A stretch of 64,000 nt of DNA, taken from the NCBI RefSeq assembly GCF_014192645.1, contig NZ_JACHYE010000002.1, forward strand, positions 62,001 to 126,000, read 5' to 3'. How positions within the stretch are numbered: position 1 is the first letter of the stretch; each line of letters begins with the position of its first letter. Both the position numbers and the translations under genes were made by a program. The notes beneath the pieces are model-generated. The model did no database searches. It was not told the DNA's origin and saw only the letters and a list, made by a program, of their open reading frames with translations. Shown piece by piece: positions 8,309 through 17,096 of the stretch. The stretch is from Herbaspirillum sp. Sphag64 (GTDB taxonomy: Bacteria > Pseudomonadota > Gammaproteobacteria > Burkholderiales > Burkholderiaceae_D).

Positions 8309-9184
8309 TTAACGTTTAACGCTCATTCTTCGCCCTGTTGCCACAACGGCAAGTACCGCAGCAGCAAACACCAGATTGCGCGTATCCAGTGCCTCGCCAG
8401 CAATGAGGCTGGCTCCCAGCAGCGACAAAAAGGGCTGCAGCAACTGCACCTGCCCCACACGGGCAATCCCGCCCAATGCCAGACCCTTGTACCAGAAGAA
8501 AAAACCGATAAACATCGAAAATACCGAAACGTACGCAAATGCCAGCCAGGCCTGCGGCGACGCCGTTACTCCATAGTGCCAGCCTAGCCAGAGCGTGACC
8601 GGCAACAACAGGGGCAAGGACAGCACCAAGGCCCAGCAGATCACCTGCTCGCCGCCCATGCTTTGTGCCAGCCGACCACCCTCGGCATAGCCCATGGCAG
8701 CGGCGAACACCGCTGCCAGCAATGCCAGATCGGCAGGCTGCAGACTGCCCCCTCCCTGACGCAGGGCAAAAGCAACCACAATCGCACTACCTGCAGCGGC
8801 CGCCAGCCAAAAGCCGGTCGATGGACGTTCACCGAAGCGCAACGCGCCAAACAAGGCGGTTGCCAGTGGCAAGATACCCAACACTACCGCACCATGTGCA
8901 GCCGGGACCTGTTGCATGGCCATCGATGAGAACAACGGAAATCCCACCACCACCCCCAGCGAAGTGATCAGTAATGCCCGCCATTGCACCCTGCTTGGTA
9001 ACGGCGTGCGGCGATACCAAAGCACACCCAGCGACAATCCAGCCGCCACGACAGCACGACCAAAGGCGATGAAAGCCGGGTTCAGTTCAGTCACCGCCAA
9101 TCTCGTAAACGGTAACGTCAAACTGAAAATGGCAACGCCGACGAAACCAAGCCACATGCCTTTCGTTTCGATTTGTCTGCTCAT
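8309..9184 (-). CDS. EamA/DMT-family transporter
   Basis: A 291-residue inner-membrane carrier of the drug/metabolite transporter superfamily with about ten membrane helices in two EamA repeats (first from MSRQIETKGMWLGFVGVAIF, second around residue 150). The start at 9184 overlaps the stop of the LysE gene (ATGA), indicating translational coupling; the open frame reaches further to 9361 but those residues are implausible. It is the last gene of the threonine dehydratase-DUF2917-LysE-DMT operon. An export role for an amino acid or related metabolite is inferred from context. Confidence 0.88.
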   Translation of the reverse strand: MSRQIETKGMWLGFVGVAIFSLTLPFTRLAVTELNPAFIAFGRAVVAAGLSLGVLWYRRTPLPSRVQWRALLITSLGVVVGFPLFSSMAMQQVPAAHGAVVLGILPLATALFGALRFGERPSTGFWLAAAAGSAIVVAFALRQGGGSLQPADLALLAAVFAAAMGYAEGGRLAQSMGGEQVICWALVLSLPLLLPVTLWLGWHYGVTASPQAWLAFAYVSVFSMFIGFFFWYKGLALGGIARVGQVQLLQPFLSLLGASLIAGEALDTRNLVFAAAVLAVVATGRRMSVKR

Positions 9185-9771
9185 AGCCAGATCGACAGTG
9201 CCGCGTAGATTGTCAGGAGCACCATCACCGCACTGAACAGCTTGCGCCACAATGCTTGCGTCAAAAAGCGACGCAGCAATGAGCCAGCCCCGGCCCAGAC
9301 GCTCACACAAGGCAGATTGACCACACTGAACACCAGGCAGTACACGGCAATGGCCAGCCACGTCGGCCGCATCGATGGTAAAAATGCAGCGGCACCAGTG
9401 ATGGCCATCATCCAGGCTTTAGGGTTAGCAAACTGAAACATGGCTGCTGCCGTGAAGCTCATCGGCTTCGCCGCGACGGGGGCTTCGCTCACCGCTCCCA
9501 TGCTGCGCAGTTGCCAGGCCAGATACAACAGATAACCGGAGCCACCGACCTTGAGCACCACGTGCGCGGCCGGCACGGCCATCACCAGACTGCCTATCCC
9601 AGCGGCGCAAATAGCCAGCAACACCGCAAAACCGCAGGTGATGCCCAGCATATGCGGAATCGAGCGGATAAAGCCGAACCAGATGCCTGATGAAGTCAAC
9701 ATGATGTTGTTCGGCCCGGGCGTGATCGAACTGACAAATGCATACGTTGCCAGCGGCCAGAGAAACTCCAT
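9181..9771 (-). CDS. LysE/RhtB family amino-acid exporter
   Basis: A 196-residue inner-membrane protein with about six helices. The family signature FVSSITPGPNNIML is at residues 11-24 and a second conserved FANPKAWMM block lies in the middle. Members export lysine, homoserine, threonine or similar amino acids. The start MEFLWPLATYA is one base past the stop of the DUF2917 gene, and its stop overlaps the next start, so the cluster is tightly coupled. Confidence 0.9.
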   Translation of the reverse strand: MEFLWPLATYAFVSSITPGPNNIMLTSSGIWFGFIRSIPHMLGITCGFAVLLAICAAGIGSLVMAVPAAHVVLKVGGSGYLLYLAWQLRSMGAVSEAPVAAKPMSFTAAAMFQFANPKAWMMAITGAAAFLPSMRPTWLAIAVYCLVFSVVNLPCVSVWAGAGSLLRRFLTQALWRKLFSAVMVLLTIYAALSIWL

Positions 9772-9772
9772 T

Positions 9773-10132
9773 TCACACCCCTTTTTGCTTAACGCGGTGA
9801 CGTCTGAGCGGACGCCCCAGCAGATGGGATATCGCCCGCCCAAGCGTCGCGGCAACTTCAGAAAACCAGTTAGCGGCAGCGGCAAACTGCGCTGAGGGCG
9901 CAGGTTCCAGCGCCAGCTCACTATCGTGCTCAGCCTCAATCACCAGTAACTGCGTCGACGAGACAATGATGCCGTCACCGGCACGTAGCCAGAAGTCTTC
10001 GCTACGGCCTTCCTGCGTGATCCACACCATTCCGCGCCTAACGACCAGCAAGCGTGCGCTAGCCAGGCGGAAACTGACGACGTTACCTGCCGACAACTGA
10101 TATTGCAGACGTTCTTGATCAAGTATCTTCAT
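9773..10132 (-). CDS. DUF2917 family protein
   Basis: A 119-residue cytoplasmic protein. It has the short cupin-like DUF2917 core: LSAGNVVSFRLA, then ARLLVVRRGMVWITQEG, then DFWLRAGDGIIV and STQLLVIEAE, with a Trp-containing basic tail. The family is common in Burkholderiales next to regulators and exporters, and its function is not established. It overlaps the threonine dehydratase-like gene by 4 nt (ATGA) and abuts the LysE gene, so it is part of that operon. Confidence 0.82.
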   Translation of the reverse strand: MKILDQERLQYQLSAGNVVSFRLASARLLVVRRGMVWITQEGRSEDFWLRAGDGIIVSSTQLLVIEAEHDSELALEPAPSAQFAAAANWFSEVAATLGRAISHLLGRPLRRHRVKQKGV

Positions 10133-11148
10133 GCTGCTCTCCTGTCATCCTCAAAACCTGTCGTGCTACGACTTACCATTGCCGGACGCTGCAAAATACG
10201 GGCAAACATATCGTGGTCAACATTCCCGCCTGACAGCGTCAGGCCAATACGCTGCCCGCGCAAGCGGTGACGCTGCTGCATGGCCGCCGCCAGCGATGCC
10301 GCGCCGGCACCTTCGGCAACATTGTGCGTCGCTGTGAAATACAGCTTCATGGCCTCAGCAACCTCGTCGTCACTAACGGCCACTACCTCGTCCACCTGAT
10401 CCATGATGACTGCCAACGCGGCGTCATCAGGCACCCTACAGGCCATGCCGTCGGCAATCTCGGTGGTGACTGGCGACTCCATCTTGCGACCTTGCTCGAA
10501 CGACAATTTATAGGCTTGTGCATGCGACGACACCACGCCAATAATTCGGGTACGCAGATTCAAGGCACGTCGCGCTGCCACGGCGGCACAGATGCCCGAA
10601 CCCTGACCAATCGCTACGAACAGCACATCGAGCTCTGGCTGGGCGCGCAACAGCTCCATCCAGTAAGTCGCCACGCCGCCAACCAGATCCCGATGAAACG
10701 ATGGGATCATGTGCAAGCCCTGCTCCCTTGCCAGCAACGCAGCATGTTCACGACTTTCCTGAAACTCACCACCGTGCTCAATCAGCTGTACGCCAAGTGC
10801 CTGCATGGCAGCGTTCTTTTCCTTGCTGTTGCCACGCGGAACAACAATAGTGGCGGGAATGTCATAGCGACGCGCCGAGAGGCCGACCGACTGACCGTGA
10901 TTGCCGCGTGTGGCCGAAATAACCCCAGCCACGCGCTGACTGGCTTGTGCCAGGCCGTGCAGATAAACCAGGCCACCGCGAATCTTGAAGGCACCGGTTG
11001 GCGTGTGGTTCTCATGCTTGACCCAGACTTGCGCGCCCAATGCTGCACTCAGCAGTGGCCAGCAATACTGCGGGGTGGCCGGCATCGCCGCGTAGACGAT
11101 ACGAGCGGCTTGTTCAATGTCGTCGTGATTTGGCAATAATTCGGTCAT
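10129..11148 (-). CDS. Threonine/serine dehydratase-like PLP enzyme
   Basis: A 339-residue fold-type II PLP enzyme. It has the Schiff-base lysine in PTGAFKIRGG, GNHGQS for the phosphate and substrate carboxyl, and LTLSGGNVDHD near the end. There is no C-terminal ACT regulatory domain, so it is of the short catabolic threonine dehydratase/serine racemase type. The start was placed at MTELLPNHDD because GGAGAG lies 6 nt upstream; upstream in-frame ATGs at 11169-11172 lack this. It is the first gene of the four-gene export operon and is divergent from the MocR regulator. Confidence 0.88.
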   Translation of the reverse strand: MTELLPNHDDIEQAARIVYAAMPATPQYCWPLLSAALGAQVWVKHENHTPTGAFKIRGGLVYLHGLAQASQRVAGVISATRGNHGQSVGLSARRYDIPATIVVPRGNSKEKNAAMQALGVQLIEHGGEFQESREHAALLAREQGLHMIPSFHRDLVGGVATYWMELLRAQPELDVLFVAIGQGSGICAAVAARRALNLRTRIIGVVSSHAQAYKLSFEQGRKMESPVTTEIADGMACRVPDDAALAVIMDQVDEVVAVSDDEVAEAMKLYFTATHNVAEGAGAASLAAAMQQRHRLRGQRIGLTLSGGNVDHDMFARILQRPAMVSRSTTGFEDDRRAA

Positions 11149-11300
11149 GCTGGCTCTCCATTGGGTCATCAATGTTGCAATAAAATTAGTCGTGATCGTC
11201 GTGGCCGATCAGGCAGCGTAGGCATATCAAAGTGTATCGATGCCTATCAACAAGATTGACTGCACTGGTGACATGGGTCTATCCTACTCGACATGACCGA

Positions 11301-11317
11301 TACAGTACCAGTACAGT
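11301..11317. promoter_or_regulatory. Possible MocR operator repeats
   Basis: TACAGT occurs twice as direct repeats, at 11301-11306 and 11312-11317, 11 bp apart (one helical turn), with a further AGTCAGTC next to it. It lies in the 202-bp spacer between the dehydratase operon and the MocR gene, 34 bp before the MocR start. MocR regulators are known to bind direct repeats in divergent spacers; the assignment is inference. Confidence 0.45.
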
Positions 11318-11350
11318 CAGTCAAATAATCTCACACAGTGTTACGGCAAT

Positions 11351-12859
11351 ATGACCAATACAGCTCCCTTACTCACACCTGCCACTTCCAGCGCTGTCGC
11401 GCCAGCCCTCCCCTTGTTGTCGCGCGAAAGCGGAGATTCTCTGGTCGATCAGATTGTGCGCACGGTCAAATCACGGATCGACGACAAGCTACTTCGCACC
11501 GGTGCGAGGATGCCATCCATCAGACAGTTCTCAGATACACACGGGGTATCGCGCTTTACGGTGGTGGAAGCTTATGACCGCCTGGTCGCACAGGGATTTC
11601 TGGAATCGCGCCGTGGTTCGGGGTTTTACGTGCGCGAACGCTCACCGGTTGCCGGCGGCAACAATACCAGTACAGTTGCCCGATCACTTAGTCAGGAGCT
11701 TGATCAACAAAGCTTCGACACCTCAGCACCTTCACTAGATGTCGTCTGGCTGGTACGTAACATGTTCCGTCAGATGCCTGCCTACAAAATGCCCGGAGCC
11801 GGGCTCTTGCCGCCCGACTGGCTCGATGGCGAACTGCTGGGTAACGCGGTACGCGCTGTTGGCCGCCAGAATCAAGCCTTGTTGCTGACCTATGGCACGC
11901 CGCAGGGCTTTTTACCGCTGCGTCAGCAGTTGCAGCTAAAACTGGCAGAACTTGAAATTGCAGCGCCGCCAGAGCAAATCGTCATGACGGCGGGCGTCAC
12001 GCAGGGGCTGGATATTGTGGCGCGTCATTTTCTGCGTCCGGGCGATGTGATTTTCGTTGATGATCCGGCATGGTTCCTGATGTTTGGCTCATTTTCTGCC
12101 TTGGGTGCCAAGGTAGTCGGTATTCCCCGGCTCGCAGATGGACCCGACATTGTTAAACTGGCTGAACTGGCAGCGCTGCACAAGCCGCGTTTGTATGTGA
12201 TCACGTCCGTACTGCACAACCCGAGTTCGACCTCGCTGTCTGCCGCCAAGGCCTTTCAGATCCTCAGGATTGCCGAGGAATACGATTTCACCATCGTCGA
12301 GGATGACGTCTACTGCGACATGCACCCTGGTGCTGGCATCCAGCCAGCGACCCGGCTGGCGGCACTGGACCAGTTGCATCGGGTGATATATCTGGGGGGC
12401 TTTTCGAAGACGCTGTCAGCCAATCTGCGCGTCGGATTCATCGCCACCTCTCCCGAGCTGGCGCGGCATCTGGCGGATCGCAAGATGCTCTCGACGCTGA
12501 CCACCAGTGAACTGGGCGAACGCGTCATCTACAAGATCCTCTCGGAAGGCCATTACCGCAAACATACCGAGCGCCTGCGTAACCGCCTTGGCACCGTTCG
12601 CGACAAGGTTATCCGCCAGATGGAGCGGGTCGGACTGGATACCGGGAACCCCAGTCCGATCGGCATGTTTGTCTGGGTTGATGCCGGTCGCGACACCAAT
12701 GTACTGACCGAAAAAGCCATGGCTCAAGGCTTTTTGCTGGCGCCGGGCAGCCTGTTCTCGCCCAACCAGTTGCCGTCCAGCAAAATGCGCATCAACGTTG
12801 CCGCCATGGCAGATCCTGGCATCTGGCGTTTTCTTGAGAGTGAAATCAAAAGCGCCTGA
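11351..12859 (+). CDS. MocR-type PLP-dependent transcriptional regulator
   Basis: A 502-residue fusion of a GntR winged helix (about residues 25-95; MPSIRQFSDTHGVSRFTVVE then LVAQGFLESRRGSGFYV) to a class I aminotransferase-like domain (about 130-495). The PLP lysine is present in LGGFSKTLSANLRVGF and the cofactor contact NPSSTSLS follows the expected pattern. MocR proteins sense amino acids or PLP and usually control a neighbouring divergent gene, here the threonine dehydratase/LysE/DMT operon. The first 25 residues are low complexity. Confidence 0.92.
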   Translation: MTNTAPLLTPATSSAVAPALPLLSRESGDSLVDQIVRTVKSRIDDKLLRTGARMPSIRQFSDTHGVSRFTVVEAYDRLVAQGFLESRRGSGFYVRERSPVAGGNNTSTVARSLSQELDQQSFDTSAPSLDVVWLVRNMFRQMPAYKMPGAGLLPPDWLDGELLGNAVRAVGRQNQALLLTYGTPQGFLPLRQQLQLKLAELEIAAPPEQIVMTAGVTQGLDIVARHFLRPGDVIFVDDPAWFLMFGSFSALGAKVVGIPRLADGPDIVKLAELAALHKPRLYVITSVLHNPSSTSLSAAKAFQILRIAEEYDFTIVEDDVYCDMHPGAGIQPATRLAALDQLHRVIYLGGFSKTLSANLRVGFIATSPELARHLADRKMLSTLTTSELGERVIYKILSEGHYRKHTERLRNRLGTVRDKVIRQMERVGLDTGNPSPIGMFVWVDAGRDTNVLTEKAMAQGFLLAPGSLFSPNQLPSSKMRINVAAMADPGIWRFLESEIKSA

Positions 12860-12867
12860 GGATGCAA

Positions 12868-13839
12868 TCAGGCAGATCCGGCACCTGCCCCGGCTATTGC
12901 ATTGCGGATCAGCTGGGCGACTGAGCCATCGTGGGTAAATCCCACCGCTTGTGCTGTCCTTGCATCGAGTGGCGGTTGCCGGCCAAAGCCTGCTTCTAGT
13001 TGTGCGTTCGGCGCATACTCCACCAGCGCCAGCCGGTCTGTGCCGTAAGTTTGCGCCAATGCGTCAATCAACTGCGCCATGCTCAGATGCAATACTGGCA
13101 GAGTGTAGTCACGCCGCTGCGCAAGCTGCTCTTGCGACAAGGTAGTCGCATGCAACAGATTGTCGACACAACAGTGAACAGACATCCACCAGGCAGTCGC
13201 CTCCCGCGATACCGGACAGACAAAGCGTTCACCAGCGGCCAACCGCCAAAACACCTCGCTCATGAAGGCCGACAATAGACCCGACGGTGCCGGTGGGCGG
13301 GCAACGATACCCGGTAGCCGGAGAATACGGCCGTCGACCCAGCCACGCCGGCTGTAATCCTTGATCAGAATTTCACTCGCCAGCTTGTGCGCACCGTAGC
13401 TAAGATGCGGCTGCATCGGTGTGGCATCATCAATCGTCTGCTGTCCCGGCTCACCGTAGACGGCAATGGAGCTGGAAAATATCATCATTGGGGCATGGGC
13501 ATGCTGTTGCGCCTGCTTGCGCGCCTGTTCCAGCAAACCGAGGGTGGCACCAAGATTGACCTCCAGTCCAGCCGCAAAGTCCTTCTCTGCAGCCCCGCCT
13601 GGCAGGCTGGCAAGGTGAAACAGAATATCCACCGGTTGCGCAAAAGCTTGCTCCAGTATCGCAGGGTCAGTGATACTGCCAATAATCTGGTGTACCGCCG
13701 ATGCTGCAGGCTCCGCCGCGAAACGGCGATCAATCAGCGTCAGCCGCGTCAATTTTTGCCCGGCCACCCCGTCTGCCAACAAGCGTTGCTGCAAAGCGCA
13801 AGCCACAAATCCGTCGCCCCCTGTAATCAAGACATGCAT
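12868..13839 (-). CDS. NAD-dependent epimerase/dehydratase family protein (DenD-like)
   Basis: A 323-residue extended short-chain dehydrogenase. It has the nucleotide-binding TGGDGF at the N-terminus, FHLASLPGGAAEKDF and the active-site YGAHK (Tyr-x-x-x-Lys). The region around FHLASLPGGA resembles the D-erythronate dehydrogenase (DenD) branch more than UDP-sugar epimerases. The start at MHVLITGG has GAGGTG upstream; the frame is open to 13899. It is the last gene of the catabolic operon and converges on the MocR gene with 8 bp between stops. A role on a hydroxy-acid intermediate is inference. Confidence 0.82.
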   Translation of the reverse strand: MHVLITGGDGFVACALQQRLLADGVAGQKLTRLTLIDRRFAAEPAASAVHQIIGSITDPAILEQAFAQPVDILFHLASLPGGAAEKDFAAGLEVNLGATLGLLEQARKQAQQHAHAPMMIFSSSIAVYGEPGQQTIDDATPMQPHLSYGAHKLASEILIKDYSRRGWVDGRILRLPGIVARPPAPSGLLSAFMSEVFWRLAAGERFVCPVSREATAWWMSVHCCVDNLLHATTLSQEQLAQRRDYTLPVLHLSMAQLIDALAQTYGTDRLALVEYAPNAQLEAGFGRQPPLDARTAQAVGFTHDGSVAQLIRNAIAGAGAGSA

Positions 13840-13870
13840 GCTTGCACCTCTGGTTTGGTCATCTGGATGC

Positions 13871-14614
13871 TCATGCCTGATCACCGGCAAAGAGCACATG
13901 CTGGTGGGTCAGTAAAATACTGCTCCTTGCTGCGACCAACGCATCTGGTGCAGTGGCGGCATCGGACTGATCGATCCAATATTGGCCAAGCGCCCGTGCG
14001 GCCTGATCATCACGCAGCCACACCTCATCGACGACATCGGCAGCCGCAGGCAGGCCATCTCGACGCAGGACGATATTGCGGACAACCGTATCGATAGCAT
14101 TGCCAAAATCCTGCAAAGCCTTGTCCCATAAGGGAGTCGTTGCCGTTGCCAGGTCTTCTCCGCTCACGCCCTCGCCTGCGCGATGGAACACGAACAGCTT
14201 GCTGGTGCTACGACGCCTGCCTGCACCTTCTGCACCCTCTGCTCCCAGTGGCGAGCGTACTTCCAGCTCACGTACGGGAAGGCGAATCACACTCTCCTGA
14301 TCGACAAAGCGATCTTCATCCGGCTGCAAATGACTGAGGTAAAACGGCGCCTGCATCGCCGCAGCAGCCTGCTGAGGATGATCGAACCAGACCTGCGTGA
14401 CAAAGTCACGGTTCAGTGCGAAGAAATCATTGCGATCCACGCCGAGCCGATAACTGCCGTCGAATACGTGATTCTGGATATAACGCCGAGGCGCTAGCTC
14501 AGGCTGCTCACGAATCATCCCAACAACAGCCGTACCATGCACTTCCAGCATGTAACGATGCGCCTCTGCCAGCGTGATCCCTGCGCGACGTCGCCCTATG
14601 ATCATCAGCTTCAT
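13871..14614 (-). CDS. EthD domain-containing protein
   Basis: A 247-residue protein that looks like two fused dimeric alpha/beta-barrel (EthD-type) units: the first at about residues 1-100 (MKLMIIGRRRAGITLAEAHRYMLEVHGTAV in segments) and the second from about residue 135. EthD-like proteins occur with oxygenases in degradation clusters and some have isomerase or decarboxylase activity. Spacing to neighbours is short (18 and 31 bp). In the fde comparison it occupies the place of a late-pathway gene; its reaction is unknown. Confidence 0.75.
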   Translation of the reverse strand: MKLMIIGRRRAGITLAEAHRYMLEVHGTAVVGMIREQPELAPRRYIQNHVFDGSYRLGVDRNDFFALNRDFVTQVWFDHPQQAAAAMQAPFYLSHLQPDEDRFVDQESVIRLPVRELEVRSPLGAEGAEGAGRRRSTSKLFVFHRAGEGVSGEDLATATTPLWDKALQDFGNAIDTVVRNIVLRRDGLPAAADVVDEVWLRDDQAARALGQYWIDQSDAATAPDALVAARSSILLTHQHVLFAGDQA

Positions 14615-14632
14615 TGTGTGTCTCCTTGGTAG

Positions 14633-15673
14633 TTAGTGGTCTGCAAGAGCGAGTGCAGGTGTCGCTACTGCCGGTATTGCTACCTGTCTTGCAGACAAGC
14701 TGACGACGGTCTGCTCAATCACACCAAAAGGACCTGCGCGGCCGTCATCGTGCCATGACTGTAGTCGGACCCGATCACCAAACCTGAGAAACGGCGTCTG
14801 TGCAGCACCCTGATCAATCATCTCAATCACACGGCGCTCTGCAATGCAGGCAGACCCGGCAGTACGCGCCTGATTCGAGACGGTACCTGAGCCGACAATG
14901 GTGCCAGCGTGCAAGCGCCGGGTACGTGCTGCATGGGCAATCAATTCGGGAAAACTGAAGTGCATCTCACCGCCATGCGGTGCGCCAAAATAGCTGTCGT
15001 TACGGTCAACCTGCAAGCGCAGGTGCACGCGCCCGTCTCGCCAGGCGTCTCCCAACTCATCTGGCGTCACTGCCACAGCAGCAAAACTGGTAGAAGGCTT
15101 GGCCTGCAAAAAACCGAAGCCACTCTTCATTTCACGCGGACCGAGTGCGCGCAAACTCCAGTCGTTGATTTGCACAATCAGGCGTACCGCGTCGAGAGCC
15201 TGACTGGTTGACGCCGCCATCGGCACCGGCCCCACAATGACACCAAACTCTCCCTCAAAATCAATCCCATCCTCTTCACTCGGTAAAACAACCTCGGCCA
15301 TCGGCCCCAAAAAGTCATCGCTGGCGCCCTGATACATCACGGGAATACGATCAAAATCGGGGATGGGCGGCGTCTTGAAGGCTTGCTCCATCAAGCGGCC
15401 ATGATGTAGAAAAGCCGACGCATCCAGCCATTGCGGTGCACGCGGCAGAGGGGCAAGGCAATGCTGCGCATGGAAATCAAACTGATCTGCGAGACTGCCC
15501 GCATTGAGCTCCTGGTAGCGTTTTTCCAGCAGCGGATTAACCTGCTCCCAGCGTTCCAGTGCCGTTAATAGATTCGGTGCAATCATGCTGGCATCAATTG
15601 CGCTGCGCAAATCGCGTGATACCAGCAGCAATTGACCGTCGGCAGTACCGTTATTCAAAGTAGCGAGTTTCAT
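14633..15673 (-). CDS. Fumarylacetoacetate hydrolase family protein
   Basis: A 346-residue member of the FAH superfamily, which cleaves C-C bonds in beta-diketo acids (fumarylacetoacetate, acylpyruvates) with a divalent metal. The metal-binding region appears as DFEGEFGVIVG in the middle, with DWSLRALGPREM and a C-terminal GSGTVSNQ block. The start MKLATLNNG was chosen over an in-frame upstream extension to 15766 that overlaps the cupin gene. Its length and N-terminal region match the fumarylacetoacetase-like longer type. It probably splits the ring-opened product of the pathway. Confidence 0.87.
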   Translation of the reverse strand: MKLATLNNGTADGQLLLVSRDLRSAIDASMIAPNLLTALERWEQVNPLLEKRYQELNAGSLADQFDFHAQHCLAPLPRAPQWLDASAFLHHGRLMEQAFKTPPIPDFDRIPVMYQGASDDFLGPMAEVVLPSEEDGIDFEGEFGVIVGPVPMAASTSQALDAVRLIVQINDWSLRALGPREMKSGFGFLQAKPSTSFAAVAVTPDELGDAWRDGRVHLRLQVDRNDSYFGAPHGGEMHFSFPELIAHAARTRRLHAGTIVGSGTVSNQARTAGSACIAERRVIEMIDQGAAQTPFLRFGDRVRLQSWHDDGRAGPFGVIEQTVVSLSARQVAIPAVATPALALADH

Positions 15674-15687
15674 GGAATGACTTTCTA

Positions 15688-16272
15688 TCAAGCGCCAGCG
15701 TGTGGCAGCGTTGCTGCAATGACTGGATCGTATTGTCCGCTCACCAGCACAAACAACATGCGACACGGACGCCCGGAGCGATTGGCCCAGGCGTGATTGG
15801 TGCCGCGCTGGATCACCACGCTGCCGGGCTTCAGAACGACTTCGCCGTCATCAACGATCAACGTCATTTCACCTTCCATGACCACACCGTAATCAACCGA
15901 TTCGGTGCGATGCATCAGCGGATGCGGCGAGTCGGCTGCGACGGTCGAAGCGCTTGCATCCCCAATCTGGGTGAATGCATCTTTCATCCGGGCAGCACCA
16001 TGCTGAAGCAGCTCTTCACTGTCCGGTGGAATATCAACGAAACGTAGACGGGTACCGCCGGCTGGTGGTGGCAGCGTCAGCGGACCCAGGGTCGGATCGA
16101 CACCGTTATCGACCAAGGCCGGTGTACGGTCGGTACTCCAGACTTCGTGAAATACGGTACCCGGGATGGCTGCAATTTCAGCCACGCTCGGGAGCGGTCC
16201 GGCGCTACTGATAATGGCGCGACCACTATTATCGTGACCAGTCACCACACGGTGTATAGCGGGAAATGTCAT
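15688..16272 (-). CDS. Cupin domain protein
   Basis: A 194-residue protein with a conserved cupin barrel in its C-terminal half: HRTESVDYGVVMEGEMTLI, then GEVVLKPGSVVIQRGTNHAW. The histidines and the glutamate of motif 1 are present in partial form. The start at MTFPAIHR has AGGAAGG 8 nt upstream; an alternative ATG at 16293 overlaps the stop of the cyclase gene. It sits inside the aromatic operon, where cupins may be dioxygenases, isomerases or sensors. No specific reaction is assigned. Confidence 0.82.
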   Translation of the reverse strand: MTFPAIHRVVTGHDNSGRAIISSAGPLPSVAEIAAIPGTVFHEVWSTDRTPALVDNGVDPTLGPLTLPPPAGGTRLRFVDIPPDSEELLQHGAARMKDAFTQIGDASASTVAADSPHPLMHRTESVDYGVVMEGEMTLIVDDGEVVLKPGSVVIQRGTNHAWANRSGRPCRMLFVLVSGQYDPVIAATLPHAGA

Positions 16273-16289
16273 ACCTGAATCCTTCCTGT

Positions 16290-17087
16290 TCATTCAAAAA
16301 TAGCAACTGCACGTGTCCAGCCGGCTGAGGCACGGCGGATCTTGTGGGGGAAACAACTGATGGTGAAACCGTGTGCTGGTAGTGCTTCCAGGTTATGCAG
16401 CTTTTCGAGATGGCAGTAACCAATGTCACGCCCGGCCTTGTGGCCTTCCCAGATCAGCGACGTGTCACCCGTTTCGGCGATTTTCTTTGCGGTATACGAG
16501 AACGGTGCGTCCCAGCTCCAGGCATCGGTACCGGTCAGACGGACACCACGTTCCAGCAAATACATGGTGGCCTCATAGCCCATACCGCAGCCAGCTCCCA
16601 GATAATCCTGATGCCCATAGCGTGCGCCAGCACGTGTGTTGACGACCACGATATCGAGCGGTGCCAACTGGTAGTCGATACGCTGGAGTTCGGCCTCAAC
16701 ATCGGCGGCAGTCGCTACATAGCCATCCGGAAAATGCCGGAAATCGAGCTTCACACCCGGCTGAAAGCACCACTCCAGCGGCACCTCATCAATCGTGATG
16801 GAGGGCTTGCGCTCACCCAGCGCAGCATCCATGGTTGAATGAAAGTGATACGGTGCATCCAGATGCGTACCGTTGTGTGTGGTCAGCGTGACCCATTCGG
16901 CAGCAGCAGCCTCGCCATCGGGATAATCGGATGCCTTGGTACCCGGCAACATGCTCATGAACTCGGGCAAGGTATCGGCATGACGCTGATAGGTAATTTT
17001 CGGCGCCAGTGGTGGTGGATCGGAGAGGACATCATTCTCCAGATAAATCGACAGGTCGACAAAACGGTAAGCAGGTTTGCTGCGCAT
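16290..17087 (-). CDS. Cyclase family protein (kynurenine formamidase-like)
   Basis: A 265-residue metal-dependent hydrolase of the cyclase/KynB family. The metal motif H71-x-G-T-H75-x-D77-x-P-x-H81 (HNGTHLDAPYHF) is intact, and the second half has GTDAWSWDAPF. Members hydrolyse amides, lactones or similar bonds. It is followed directly by the cupin gene and preceded by the MFS gene with 9 bp between. In this operon it most likely acts on a ring-opened or lactone intermediate. Confidence 0.87.
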   Translation of the reverse strand: MRSKPAYRFVDLSIYLENDVLSDPPPLAPKITYQRHADTLPEFMSMLPGTKASDYPDGEAAAAEWVTLTTHNGTHLDAPYHFHSTMDAALGERKPSITIDEVPLEWCFQPGVKLDFRHFPDGYVATAADVEAELQRIDYQLAPLDIVVVNTRAGARYGHQDYLGAGCGMGYEATMYLLERGVRLTGTDAWSWDAPFSYTAKKIAETGDTSLIWEGHKAGRDIGYCHLEKLHNLEALPAHGFTISCFPHKIRRASAGWTRAVAIFE

Positions 17088-17096
17088 AGAAACACC

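Noticed and set aside
10267-11139. A 290-codon plus-strand frame opposite the dehydratase gene
   Set aside because: The minus strand has all PLP motifs; the plus frame has no domain features and no ribosome site.
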